From: Acidobacteriota bacterium
GTDB taxonomy: Bacteria > Acidobacteriota > Terriglobia > Bryobacterales > Bryobacteraceae
DNA: 34,086 nucleotides
Reading direction: 5' to 3'
NCBI GenBank assembly: GCA_025354525.1
Contig: JANXMS010000174.1
Span: 1-34,086 of the forward strand
Under the pieces are notes generated by a model, which worked only from the letters and a program-made list of their open reading frames with translations, was not told the origin of the DNA and made no database searches. Of the stretch, positions 1 through 7,802 are shown one piece after another; position 1 is the stretch's first letter; every line of letters begins with the position of its first letter. A program made the translations under genes and the position numbers.

Positions 1-2521
1 CGACGGTTTCCCACACGTTGTCGGGCTGATAGGGGCGGACGCTGGGGCCGCCGATGGGGGTCGTCAGCAGACCGCTGGCGGCGAGGGCGTAGTCGCGGAT
101 CATTTCGCCATCCATGCGGAAGCGGGGGCCACGCGCGAGGAGGCGGTTGTCGGGATCCTTCTGGAGTTTAGCGGGGGTGGCAATGGCGGCTTGGCGGTAG
201 GCGGCGGTGGAGACCATCAGGCGCATAAGGCCTTTGACATCCCAACCGGAGGAGCGGAACTCGACGGCGAGCCAATCGAGGAGTTCGGGATGGGAGGGGG
301 CTTCGCCTTGGCTGCCGAAATCCTCGACGGTTTTGACGAGGCCGGTGCCGAAGAGTTCTTGCCAGAAGCGGTTGACGGTGACGCGGGCGGTGAGGGGATT
401 ACTCTCGTGGATGAGCCACTGGGCGAGGCCGAGGCGATTCTTCGGGGCGTTCGGCGGGAGGGGCGGGAGGACGCCGGGGACGGCGGGTTCGACCTGGTCG
501 CGGGGCTGATCGTATTGGCCACGGAAGAGGATGTTGGCCATGGCGGGGGAGTTTGGTTTCTCCTGCATGACATGGGTGATGGCGCTGCGGCGGCGGATGG
601 CACGGCGTTCGTCTTGGAGGGCGACGAGGGATTGATAAACGGGCCGAACGGTGGGGCTTAGATTGAGAAAATAATAGTGTTCCCAGGCGGCGCGATCGGC
701 GTTTTGCAGGTCAGGCCAAAGGGCGATGCCGCGGGCTTCTTCGACGCGGAGGGCGCGGGGGTAGAGCCGGAGATCGCTGATTTTGCCGCCGGCGAAGAAG
801 CGCTTGGCGCCGTCGCCGCCGAGGCGGAGGGGGGCGGTGGTTTTGATTTCGCCGAGGAGGTCGAAGAAGTTTTCGTTGGGGCCTTCGAAGGAGACGGCTT
901 GGCCATTGACGAAGAGGGAGAGGCCGTCGCGGAGGCCGGAGCCGTCGTAGGTGACAGTGAGGTGGTGCCACTCTTCGACTTTGAGGCGATTGTTGTTGGT
1001 GCCGCGGATTTGGATGGCTTTATTGTCGTCGCCGACGAGGCGGAGGAAGGGGCGGCGGTCATTAATTTCGACGGCGATGCCGCGGGCTTTGTCGTCGGGG
1101 AGACGTTGGAGTTGGCTGAGGACGGTGAGGTTGGTTTCAGTCTTGGGGAGGTAGAAGCGGACGGCGATGGAGAAGGGCTGGGCGCGGGCGAAGAGGGGTT
1201 GGTTGGGGAGTTCGAGGGCCTGCTTGGCGACGAACTGTTTTTCGCCTGGGGGGAGGCGGAAGGATTCGCCTTCGACGGGGAGTTTTACGGCCTTGTATTT
1301 GGCTCGGCGGAACCATTCGGCGAAGGCGGGGGCGGCGGCGGATTTGGCTTCGGCGAGGCGGGCGGCGGCGGCCTTTTCGACTTCCGGGAGGCTGGCCCAA
1401 CGGGCGCGGTCGGCGGGGCGGGGGACGATCAAAATTGGCGGGGTGTCGTAGATATTGCCGTCGAGGGGCTTTTGGAGAGTGTTGCGATAGAACGCCGTCA
1501 TGGCGTAGAAATCTTTCTGGGAGATGGGGTCGAACTTGTGATCGTGGCAGGTGGCGCAGCCGATGGTGAGTCCGAGGAAGACGGCTCCGGTGGTGTCGGC
1601 GCGGTCCTTGTCGTACATGGCCTGGACTTCGTCGGGGATGACGCCGCCTTCGTTGGTGGTGACATTGCAACGTTGGAAGCCGCTGGCGATTTCTTGTTCG
1701 GTAGAGCGATTGGGGAGAAGGTCGCCGGCGATTTGCCAGAGGATGAATTCGTTGAAGGGTTGGTTTTTGTTGAAGGACTGGATGACCCAGTCGCGATAGG
1801 GCCACATTTCGCGGTAGTTATCGATGTGGAGGCCGTGGGTGTCGGCGTAGCGGGCGGCGTCGAGCCAGAAGCGGGCGCGGTGTTCGCCGTACTGGGGCGT
1901 GGCGAGATATCGATCGATGAGTTTGTCGTAGGCGTCGGGGGCGGGGTCGGCGACGAAGGCTTCGACGTCGGCGGGTGAGGGCGGGAGGCCGGTGAGATCG
2001 AGGGAGAGGCGACGGGCGAGGGTGCGGCGGTCGGCTTCGGGGGCGGGGGTGAGGCCGGCGGATTCGATGCGGGCGAGGAGGAGTTGGTCGATAGGCGTGC
2101 GGGGCCAGGCGGTGTTACGGACGAAAGGGAGGGACGGTTTAGCGGGTTGGGCGAAGGCCCAGTGTTCCTGCCAGGGGGCACCTTGTTTGATCCAGCGGGT
2201 GAGGGTTTCGCGTTGTTTGGCGGAGATGGTTTTGTGGGTGTGGGGCGGAGGCATCAGGAGGGCGGGGTTGGGGTGGGCGATGCGCTGGAGGAGGAGGCTT
2301 TCGAGGGGTTTGCCGGGGACGATGGGGGCGGATTTTTTACGGGCGGAGAAGAGGCCGTCGCGGGTGTCGAGGCGGAGGTTGGCCATGCGCGTCGAGTGGT
2401 CGGGGCCGTGACAGTGGAAGCAGTTGTCGGAGAGGATGGGGCGGATTTCGCGTTGGAAGTCGACGGGGGGTAGGGCGAGGGCGAGGAGGGGGGCGAGGGT
2501 GAAGAGGACTACGGGGCGCAT
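1..2521 (-). CDS. PSD1-type cytochrome c domain protein (PSCyt1-DUF1549-LamG-DUF1553), 3' end cut by window
   Basis: An open frame of 840 codons runs from ATG at 2521 off the left edge, so the C-terminus is missing. Residues 1-20 form a hydrophobic signal-like segment. A heme motif CFHCH follows at C34-C37-H38 (PSCyt1), then MPPPHTHKTI and WIKQGAPW, typical of planctomycete-type cytochrome proteins. A DUF1549 region (about 135-340) contains a second CxxCH, CATCHDHKFDP at C322-C325-H326. A concanavalin/LamG-like domain lies at about 445-610 (WHHLTVTYDG, FVNGQAV). DUF1553/PSD1 begins near 690 (NPLTARVTVNRFWQELFGTG) and runs to GGPSVRPYQPDNVWETV at the edge. The family is exported and often encoded beside a DUF1501 protein, which would lie outside this window. 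Its substrate is not known; a role in extracellular polymer or sulfated sugar breakdown has been suggested for relatives. Identity of the family is firm, function is not. Confidence 0.93.
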   Translation of the reverse strand, partial: MRPVVLFTLAPLLALALPPVDFQREIRPILSDNCFHCHGPDHSTRMANLRLDTRDGLFSARKKSAPIVPGKPLESLLLQRIAHPNPALLMPPPHTHKTISAKQRETLTRWIKQGAPWQEHWAFAQPAKPSLPFVRNTAWPRTPIDQLLLARIESAGLTPAPEADRRTLARRLSLDLTGLPPSPADVEAFVADPAPDAYDKLIDRYLATPQYGEHRARFWLDAARYADTHGLHIDNYREMWPYRDWVIQSFNKNQPFNEFILWQIAGDLLPNRSTEQEIASGFQRCNVTTNEGGVIPDEVQAMYDKDRADTTGAVFLGLTIGCATCHDHKFDPISQKDFYAMTAFYRNTLQKPLDGNIYDTPPILIVPRPADRARWASLPEVEKAAAARLAEAKSAAAPAFAEWFRRAKYKAVKLPVEGESFRLPPGEKQFVAKQALELPNQPLFARAQPFSIAVRFYLPKTETNLTVLSQLQRLPDDKARGIAVEINDRRPFLRLVGDDNKAIQIRGTNNNRLKVEEWHHLTVTYDGSGLRDGLSLFVNGQAVSFEGPNENFFDLLGEIKTTAPLRLGGDGAKRFFAGGKISDLRLYPRALRVEEARGIALWPDLQNADRAAWEHYYFLNLSPTVRPVYQSLVALQDERRAIRRRSAITHVMQEKPNSPAMANILFRGQYDQPRDQVEPAVPGVLPPLPPNAPKNRLGLAQWLIHESNPLTARVTVNRFWQELFGTGLVKTVEDFGSQGEAPSHPELLDWLAVEFRSSGWDVKGLMRLMVSTAAYRQAAIATPAKLQKDPDNRLLARGPRFRMDGEMIRDYALAASGLLTTPIGGPSVRPYQPDNVWETV

Positions 2522-2588
2522 CTAATTGTTATTCTATTGCAGTTTGATGGATCGCTTGGCGAAAGGCTTCCGGGTACAATTAGGTTAC

Positions 2589-2984
2589 GTGATACCCGTT
2601 GACGAACTTGACCGAATTGCGATTGCCAAGCTGGAGGACGGGAAAATCCTGCTTGGTGGCGGTCGGTATGACGGGGCCGCGTATATTTGCGGGTACGCCA
2701 TTGAGGTCGCGCTGAAGGCTCGGATTTGTCGAACGCTGGATTGGGTTGACTTTCCCAGTACGAATGGAGAGTTTCAGGCGTACCGATCGTTTCAAACGCA
2801 CGCCCTGGAAGTTCTACTGCGACTGTCTGGGCACGAGGCAAGAATCAAGCGGGATCATTTCGCTCCATGGAATGAAGTCGCGTCGTGGACTCCCGAGTCT
2901 CGTTACTATGCAATTGGCAAGATCCAGAAGGCGGAAGCAGAATTGATGATCCGATCAGTTGAACAGCTACTAGAGGCAATATGA
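2589..2984 (+). CDS. HEPN domain protein
   Basis: A 131-residue, mostly helical protein. The N-terminal helices carry GGRYDGAAYICGYAIEVALK, a typical pattern of stand-alone HEPN proteins, followed by FQTHALEVLLRLSG and the family-like tail WNEVASWTPESRY. HEPN RNases use an Rx4-6H motif; R85-IKRD-H90 fits that spacing, but I cannot confirm it sits at the catalytic helix. I chose GTG 2589 because homologs usually begin a few residues before an ELDRIA-like stretch. ATG 2547 and the upstream start at 2526 are in frame but have no Shine-Dalgarno sequence, and their extra residues do not look like HEPN. The stop overlaps the next start by four bases (ATGA, 2981-2984), so the two genes are probably translated together. 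Base composition is clearly lower in GC than the neighbours. HEPN proteins act as RNases in toxin-antitoxin and defence systems, or as partners of nucleotidyltransferases; no nucleotidyltransferase is visible here. Confidence 0.8.
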   Translation: MIPVDELDRIAIAKLEDGKILLGGGRYDGAAYICGYAIEVALKARICRTLDWVDFPSTNGEFQAYRSFQTHALEVLLRLSGHEARIKRDHFAPWNEVASWTPESRYYAIGKIQKAEAELMIRSVEQLLEAI

Positions 2985-3382
2985 CCACAGCCACCCTTGA
3001 ATTGCGAGACAAGTTCGCGAAGCTGGAATCAGATATCTCCGCAGCCAAAGGCGACTTCGCCTTTTATGCCCTTTTTGCCCGGGAAGATCTTCCAGACCGT
3101 TGGGACCTGATGATCTCCGCGCCTTGGGCGTCGGCGGACAGAACCGGGGCGATCGAGTATTTCGTCGCTAGAATTAAGACTGATATCGAGCCCGACGCCC
3201 TTGTTAAATTGTCACGAATTATAATTATCGACCCGGAAGAGGCTTCCATGCAGAAGCTGAACCGAACGATTCGGGTGGAACATGGCGCGGTTGAAGTTCG
3301 TGACACCGATTTCTTCGGGGTGCCAATCAAGCATGCCTATATCATTACGTCGAAGACCGCAAGCCCCGCACTGGCCGGTTGA
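2981..3382 (+). CDS. conserved hypothetical protein paired with HEPN protein
   Basis: A 133-residue protein of unknown function, coupled to the HEPN gene by an ATGA overlap. It has no signal peptide or membrane segment. The N-terminus is helical (LRDKFAKLESDIS), followed by an alternating core with KGDFAFYALFAREDLPDRWD and LMISAPW, then a hydrophobic strand (SRIIIID), VEHGAVEVRD and FFGVPIKHAYI. The pattern of a helix-strand fold ending in a conserved HAYI strand looks like a real family that I recall beside HEPN-type genes, but I cannot name a domain. It lacks the GSxxxxD signature of MNT nucleotidyltransferases, so it is not an obvious MNT antitoxin. As the second gene of a two-gene unit it may be the antitoxin or a co-factor of the HEPN protein; this is inference from position only. 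The DNA is AT-richer than the flanks (line 3181-3240 is about 43% GC by my count). Confidence 0.7.
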   Translation: MTTATLELRDKFAKLESDISAAKGDFAFYALFAREDLPDRWDLMISAPWASADRTGAIEYFVARIKTDIEPDALVKLSRIIIIDPEEASMQKLNRTIRVEHGAVEVRDTDFFGVPIKHAYIITSKTASPALAG

Positions 3383-3404
3383 CGGAGGGGTCGAGTTGAC
3401 GAGC

Positions 3405-3443
3405 ACCGGAGGGGATTGCGAAGCCACGCTGTTCCCCTCCGGT
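3405..3443. terminator. bidirectional hairpin terminator between convergent genes
   Basis: A perfect 11-bp inverted repeat, ACCGGAGGGGA at 3405-3415 and its complement at 3433-3443, encloses a 17-base loop. It lies in the 72-base gap between the end of the HEPN partner gene and the end of the kinase gene on the other strand. Only a short TTT follows on the + strand, so termination efficiency is uncertain. It is the only clear hairpin at any convergent junction in the window. Confidence 0.55.
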
Positions 3444-3454
3444 TTCAGCCACGT

Positions 3455-6058
3455 TCACTTCTTCAGCAGGGCGGGCCAGTTCTGGACGATTGTCAATCCA
3501 TCGCTCGAGCTTCGCGGAATCGCGGCGAGGATGCGCTGTCCGTCCGCCGAGACATCGTAGGTATAGTCCGGGGAGCCGGCCAGCAGCATCCGCAGGCTGA
3601 ACAGCAACTGGGGCTCGCCGGATTCGAGGGTGCCGCCGCGGGCCGCGACGTTCACGGCCGCGAGTTGACCATCGAGCGTGAGGTAGAAGAGTTCTTTGCC
3701 GTCGGCGCGCCAGCGGGGCCGGCCTCCGCCGGCGCTGGAGATCTGCCGTTTGGCACCGGGCTCGGGAAACGGCACGACATAAACCTCCCGGCGGCCCGAT
3801 TCGCCGGAATCGTAGGCGATCCAACGCCCCTCGGGCGAGAGCTGCGAACTTACTGCCTCGCGCGGAATTTGGGGAAGAGGGAACGGCTTCGACTTGCCCG
3901 GCTCGCCCAGAGGGTCCGGCAGGGCCCAGGTGCCTTGCGGAGAGCTGTAAAGGAGGAATTTTCCGTCCGGAGAGATGCCCCGCAACCTTCTGACACTGCC
4001 TTGGTAGACCAGTTCCTCCGCGCGGCCTCCGTCGACGGGCTTACGGTAAAGACCGGGCTGTTCTTTTCGCTCCGAAGAAAAAAAGACAGTGCGTCCGTCC
4101 GGAGAGAAGAGTGCATTCTGCGAGTTCCCTTGCGTGGTGAAGCGAGTTCGCAAGCCCCGGGCCAAATCGACCAGCCACATATTCAGGACACTTGTCGTTT
4201 CGTTGATCGCAACGGCGAGGAGCGAACTGTCCCGCGATAACTCCGTCGATACGAACGTGGCGGGTTCTCCGGGCACTATCGTGCGATTCCCTTTGCGATC
4301 GAGCCAGGTCAAATCGGAGGTGTATCGGGATCCGGTGCCATGCAGGAGCAACCCTTGGGGCGAAGCGGAAAAGCCAGCCATGGTTGCCGGACCGCCACCC
4401 GGGACGTTTTCCACCACGGGAAACGCATCCCCGGACAGCGCGAGTCGCCGCGCGTCAAAGGCCTGCGCCATCAGCACATTTCGGCGCAGGAAGAGGAGAT
4501 AACCCGCGGAGTAAATGGCTCCCGAGTCCGTCGCATCAATGAGCTTGGTGCTCTCTGGCCCACCGAGTGAACCCAGGCGGATCACCTTTGAATCCGTCGA
4601 ATCAAGGTCGCCTGCCGCGTAGAGGAAATGCACCCCATCGGGAAGAAACGAGGGCCGACGGTTCGTGCTGTCGCCCGCCTCCAGCTTTGTCGCGTCGGTA
4701 ACGGTGCCCCCGGAGGCGGAAACTCGTTTCAGTTGCCCAAAGTTGCCGGTGAAAACGATGACGCCGGTGGAGCTCCAACTCGCTCCCCGGCTGTCATTCG
4801 TCATGTCGGCATCGGTCAGGGAGAGGACCGGCCCTCCGGCAGCGTCGATCCGTTTCAGTTTTCGATCCGCATAGAACCCAATCGACTTCCCGTCCGGTGA
4901 CCAGAACGGATCGCGTGCGCCTTCGGTACCGGCCAAGGGCTGCGCCGTAATTCCATCTAGGGGGCGCAGCCACAACTGCACCTTGCCTTCGCTATTTCGG
5001 CCGGCCCAGACGACGTGTTTCTCGTCCGGCGAAACCGCCATCGCACCCGCTACGCCGGAGACATCCAAATCCTTGGGGATGAGCAGGGTCGAGCGAAGGA
5101 GGGGTGCCGTCACCGGCTTTTCTCGGAAGTGGACGAGCGCCAAGGCGGCTGCGATCAACGTTGGTAGAGCGACCGCCGCGATCCATGGCCAGCGCGGTGT
5201 TTTCGATGCAGGGCCTGCGGCGGCAATTGATTCCGGGGGAGGCGACTGTAGCTCGATGACAACGTCGCGCATCGTCTGCCAACGGTCCTCGGGATCCTTG
5301 GCTAGACACCGACGGACGAGCCTTTCGAGCCACTTTGGGGTGAGGGGCTGGACCGCCATCGGGGGCGGCTCGGCGGAGAGAATCGCTCCGACTAGGCTGG
5401 AGTAGCTCTTGCCTTGAAACGCCTTCTGGCCGGTGGCCATTTCATAGAGCACGGCACCGAAGGCCCAGATGTCGCCGCGGGTATCGGCTTCCCTGCCTTC
5501 GAACTGTTCGGGCGCCATGTACTGGGGGGTGCCCATGACGGTGCCTTCGGTGGTGAGGACCTTCGTGAGTGTCGCTTCGGTGGGGCCGGGCTTGGAGGAC
5601 GACTTCGCGAGGCCAAAATCGAGCACTTTGACGCCGTCGCGGGTCAACATGATGTTGTGGGGCTTGATGTCGCGGTGGGTGACGCCGGCGCGATGGGCGC
5701 GGTCGAGGGCGTCGGCGATTTGTGTGGCGGCTTTGAGGAGTTGTTCGAGCGGGAGGGGGCCTTTTTCGATGCGGTTGGCGAGGGTTTCTCCGTCGATCAG
5801 CTCCATGACCATGTAGCCGGGACCGATGTCGTGGAGGGTGCAGATATTGGGATGGTTGAGGCTGGCGACGGCGCGGGCTTCGCGTTCGAAGCGGGCGAGG
5901 GAGTCGTCGCGTTGGGCGATGTGTTCCGGGAGAACCTTGACGGCGACGGTGCGGTCGAGACGGGTGTCGCGGGCTTTGTAGACTTCGCCCATGCCGCCGG
6001 CGCCGAGGGGCGAGAGGACTTCGTAGGGACCGAGTTTGTCGCCGGCGGAGAGGGGCAT
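3455..6058 (-). CDS. membrane Ser/Thr protein kinase with C-terminal beta-propeller
   Basis: An 867-residue Hanks-type kinase. The glycine-rich loop is LGAGGMGEVY (18-27), the ATP lysine is K41 (VAVKVL), the catalytic loop is HRDIKPHN with D130, the metal-binding DFG is D147-G149, and the APE motif is at 182-184. A single membrane helix at about 290-309 separates the cytoplasmic kinase from a long, presumably periplasmic region (320-867). That region holds repeated SPDG/SPDE/SADG blades (AVSPDEKHVVWAG, WSPDGKSIGF, FSPDGRTVFF, ISPDGKFLLY) of a TolB/PD40-type propeller. Homologs start MPLxxGxxLGPYE, so ATG 6058 is preferred over a start 23 codons upstream. This architecture is abundant in Solibacter-like acidobacteria and suggests a receptor kinase sensing an envelope ligand. 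The downstream target is unknown. No key kinase residue is missing. It is divergent from the amidohydrolase, 48 bases away. Confidence 0.95.
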   Translation of the reverse strand: MPLSAGDKLGPYEVLSPLGAGGMGEVYKARDTRLDRTVAVKVLPEHIAQRDDSLARFEREARAVASLNHPNICTLHDIGPGYMVMELIDGETLANRIEKGPLPLEQLLKAATQIADALDRAHRAGVTHRDIKPHNIMLTRDGVKVLDFGLAKSSSKPGPTEATLTKVLTTEGTVMGTPQYMAPEQFEGREADTRGDIWAFGAVLYEMATGQKAFQGKSYSSLVGAILSAEPPPMAVQPLTPKWLERLVRRCLAKDPEDRWQTMRDVVIELQSPPPESIAAAGPASKTPRWPWIAAVALPTLIAAALALVHFREKPVTAPLLRSTLLIPKDLDVSGVAGAMAVSPDEKHVVWAGRNSEGKVQLWLRPLDGITAQPLAGTEGARDPFWSPDGKSIGFYADRKLKRIDAAGGPVLSLTDADMTNDSRGASWSSTGVIVFTGNFGQLKRVSASGGTVTDATKLEAGDSTNRRPSFLPDGVHFLYAAGDLDSTDSKVIRLGSLGGPESTKLIDATDSGAIYSAGYLLFLRRNVLMAQAFDARRLALSGDAFPVVENVPGGGPATMAGFSASPQGLLLHGTGSRYTSDLTWLDRKGNRTIVPGEPATFVSTELSRDSSLLAVAINETTSVLNMWLVDLARGLRTRFTTQGNSQNALFSPDGRTVFFSSERKEQPGLYRKPVDGGRAEELVYQGSVRRLRGISPDGKFLLYSSPQGTWALPDPLGEPGKSKPFPLPQIPREAVSSQLSPEGRWIAYDSGESGRREVYVVPFPEPGAKRQISSAGGGRPRWRADGKELFYLTLDGQLAAVNVAARGGTLESGEPQLLFSLRMLLAGSPDYTYDVSADGQRILAAIPRSSSDGLTIVQNWPALLKK

Positions 6059-6094
6059 GGCAGGGGGTCCATGGAGTTTATCAGAGTGGGTACC

Positions 6095-6100
6095 GGAAGA
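6095..6100 (+). promoter_or_regulatory. ribosome binding site of amidohydrolase
   Basis: GGAAGA lies six bases before ATG 6107. It favours that start over ATG 6119, which has only a weak purine stretch before it. Confidence 0.5.
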
Positions 6101-6106
6101 TATACA

Positions 6107-7054
6107 ATGCAGGCCTGCATGATCCATATTTCAACCACCCGCCGTGCTTTGTTGGCCGCGTCAGCCGCTGGTGCCGTCGCCGCGGCCGCGCCGGTGCCGA
6201 TTCCGATTATCGACTCCCACTTTCATCTGTACGATCCGACCCGGCCGCAGGGGTCGCCGTTCCCGTTCACGCCCAACGCTCCGCCGTTCCTGCCGAAGCA
6301 CTTTCGGGAATCGGCGATTCCGCTCGGGGTGGTCGGGGGGATTAAAGTCGAAGCCAGCCCTTGGGTCGAAGACAACCTTTGGGTCCTGATGATGATCGAA
6401 AGCGAACCGATGATTACGGGCATGATCGGGAACCTCGACCCGATGAAGCCGGAGTTCCGCGAGTATCTCGATCGGTACCGGAAGAACAAGTTGTTTCTCG
6501 GGATTCGGTATGGCAACGTTTGGCCGGTGCATGACATGGTGGCCGCGATCGATCGCCCGGAGCTGATCGAAAACATGAAGGCTTTCGCCGCGACGGGATT
6601 GACGCTGGAAGTCGCTAACCCGCGCGTGGATCTGACTCGGGCGACGCTACGGCTGCTCGATAAGGTTCCGGACCTTCGCATTGTGCTGGGCCACCAGCAG
6701 GCGTTGGGGATTCCTGCTGACGCCGCGGTTCGGAAGCAGTATACGGCTGATCTGGAAGAGCTGCGGAAGCGTAAGGTCTACGTCAAGATGTCCGGGCTCT
6801 ATCGCGCCAAAACCGCAGTAGCGGGAAGTGCTCCGGATCCCACCGACTATAAGCCGGTCGCCGACTTTTTGTGGGACATTTTTGGCGAAGATTATCTGAT
6901 CTTCGCTGGACGCAACAAAGCGGCGATTGAGATTTTGCAGAACTACTTTCTGGCGAAGGGTCGGCCGGCGGCGGAGAAGTACTTCTGGAAGAATTCGATT
7001 CCGGCATTCCGGTGGATCCATCGGGATCCGCAGCAGCCGCAGCTGTCCGCCTAG
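6107..7054 (+). CDS. amidohydrolase-2 family protein, TAT-exported, atypical C-terminal metal site
   Basis: A 315-residue protein. The N-terminus TTRRALLAASAAGAVAAAAP is a twin-arginine-like signal. The mature part starts with the metal motif IIDSHFHLYDP (HxH), as in amidohydrolase_2 / COG3618 lactonase-like TIM barrels. MIGNLDP, GIRYGN and LRIVLGHQQ match later barrel strands, and EKYFWKNSIPAFRWI is the usual C-terminal helix. The strand-8 segment normally reads [FY]GS[DN]WP; here it reads LIFAGRNKAAIEI. The conserved Asp/Asn-Trp-Pro is absent and the segment looks a few residues shorter than in relatives I remember. The protein may be inactive, use altered metal binding, or carry a small local rearrangement. 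The likely substrate class is a sugar lactone or similar cyclic ester, but this is not decided by sequence. Its stop shares a CTAG tetranucleotide with the opposing zinc-ribbon gene. Confidence 0.85.
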   Translation: MQACMIHISTTRRALLAASAAGAVAAAAPVPIPIIDSHFHLYDPTRPQGSPFPFTPNAPPFLPKHFRESAIPLGVVGGIKVEASPWVEDNLWVLMMIESEPMITGMIGNLDPMKPEFREYLDRYRKNKLFLGIRYGNVWPVHDMVAAIDRPELIENMKAFAATGLTLEVANPRVDLTRATLRLLDKVPDLRIVLGHQQALGIPADAAVRKQYTADLEELRKRKVYVKMSGLYRAKTAVAGSAPDPTDYKPVADFLWDIFGEDYLIFAGRNKAAIEILQNYFLAKGRPAAEKYFWKNSIPAFRWIHRDPQQPQLSA

Positions 7055-7800
7055 CGGGTGGGGGCGGGGCCGAACTGCGGGTCGAAGCCGGTGACGGTAG
7101 TGATATAGAGCACTCGGCTACAGTTCTCACAGGTCATGAACGGTTGTGAAGTTCGAAGTTCCTGCCACATTTGCGGGCGAATTTCCATGTAGCAAGCCTG
7201 GCACTGGGAGTTGACGGCCTCGGCTGCGACGACGCCGTTCTTGTGCTTGCGGCGGAGGCGTTCGTAGAGCGAGGCGACTGTCGGCTCCAGTGTCTTTAGG
7301 GTGGCTTGGCGTTGCTCTTCGAGAGCTGCCATTTCGGCCTTGCCGGCTTTGTGGCGCGTGAGGGCTTGGGTTCGTTCGAGTTCGAAGGTCTTCTGCATTT
7401 CCAGAAGCCGGGCCTTGGCCGCTTGGACGTCGCCGCGCAGTTGCTCCTCTTCCATCAACAGTTCGAGTTCGCGCTCCTCGGCTTTGACGATTTCAGACTC
7501 GGCCCAAGTGATTTCGTGTTCGAAGGCTTGGGACTGGGTCTGGGTTTGCGCCTCATTAAGCTGCTTTTTCAGCTTGATGATTTTGGACTTGTGGAGTTCG
7601 ACGCTGCCTTCGAGCTTGCGGCGCTCGGTCTCGTCGGCCTTCAGGCTGGCCTGGAGCGATTCGAGGTGTTTGCCGTGGGCGGTGCCGTCCTTCGTGAGGG
7701 CGTCGAGGCGCTTGGGGAGTTCGAGCAGTTCGACCGTGAGACGGGCGAGGGATTGGTCGAGATCCTGCAGCCGGATTAGCGATTGCACTTCAGGTTGCAT
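7051..7800 (-). CDS. coiled-coil zinc-ribbon protein (COG1579 / zf-RING_7)
   Basis: A 249-residue protein made of a long charged coiled coil (about residues 10-185, rich in E, K, L, Q) and a C-terminal zinc ribbon with two CxxC knuckles, CQAC and CENC, about 20-25 residues apart. This is the layout of COG1579 proteins, which are widespread and suggested to bind nucleic acid; the function is not established. The C-terminus continues past the ribbon with a short tail (FDPQFGPAPTR). It is the last gene of a tight minus-strand run, two bases after murJ, so it is probably co-transcribed with murJ and the M20 peptidase. Its stop codon overlaps that of the convergent amidohydrolase gene by four bases. 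Confidence 0.9.
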   Translation of the reverse strand: MQPEVQSLIRLQDLDQSLARLTVELLELPKRLDALTKDGTAHGKHLESLQASLKADETERRKLEGSVELHKSKIIKLKKQLNEAQTQTQSQAFEHEITWAESEIVKAEERELELLMEEEQLRGDVQAAKARLLEMQKTFELERTQALTRHKAGKAEMAALEEQRQATLKTLEPTVASLYERLRRKHKNGVVAAEAVNSQCQACYMEIRPQMWQELRTSQPFMTCENCSRVLYITTVTGFDPQFGPAPTR

Positions 7801-7802
7801 AT

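Noticed and set aside
1320-1380. GC-rich near-repeat (ggcggcgg) tract
   Set aside because: It codes for an Ala-rich helix in the PSD1 protein and is not an independent repeat.
677-1978. 433-codon open frame on the + strand, Gly/Glu/Asp/Val-rich
   Set aside because: It lies antisense to the PSD1 gene, whose minus-strand frame gives coherent CxxCH, LamG and DUF1553 motifs. The composition is what G-rich skew produces in an opposing frame.
2575-2580. TACAAT as a -10 box of the HEPN module
   Set aside because: It is a good hexamer and would put the transcript start next to GTG 2589 (leaderless), but no -35 sequence at 16-18 bases is visible. Kept out of the feature list.
5414-6106. N-terminal extension of the amidohydrolase frame by 231 codons
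   Set aside because: The extension overlaps the kinase domain on the opposite strand, and the real protein starts with a TAT-like signal after a good ribosome binding site.
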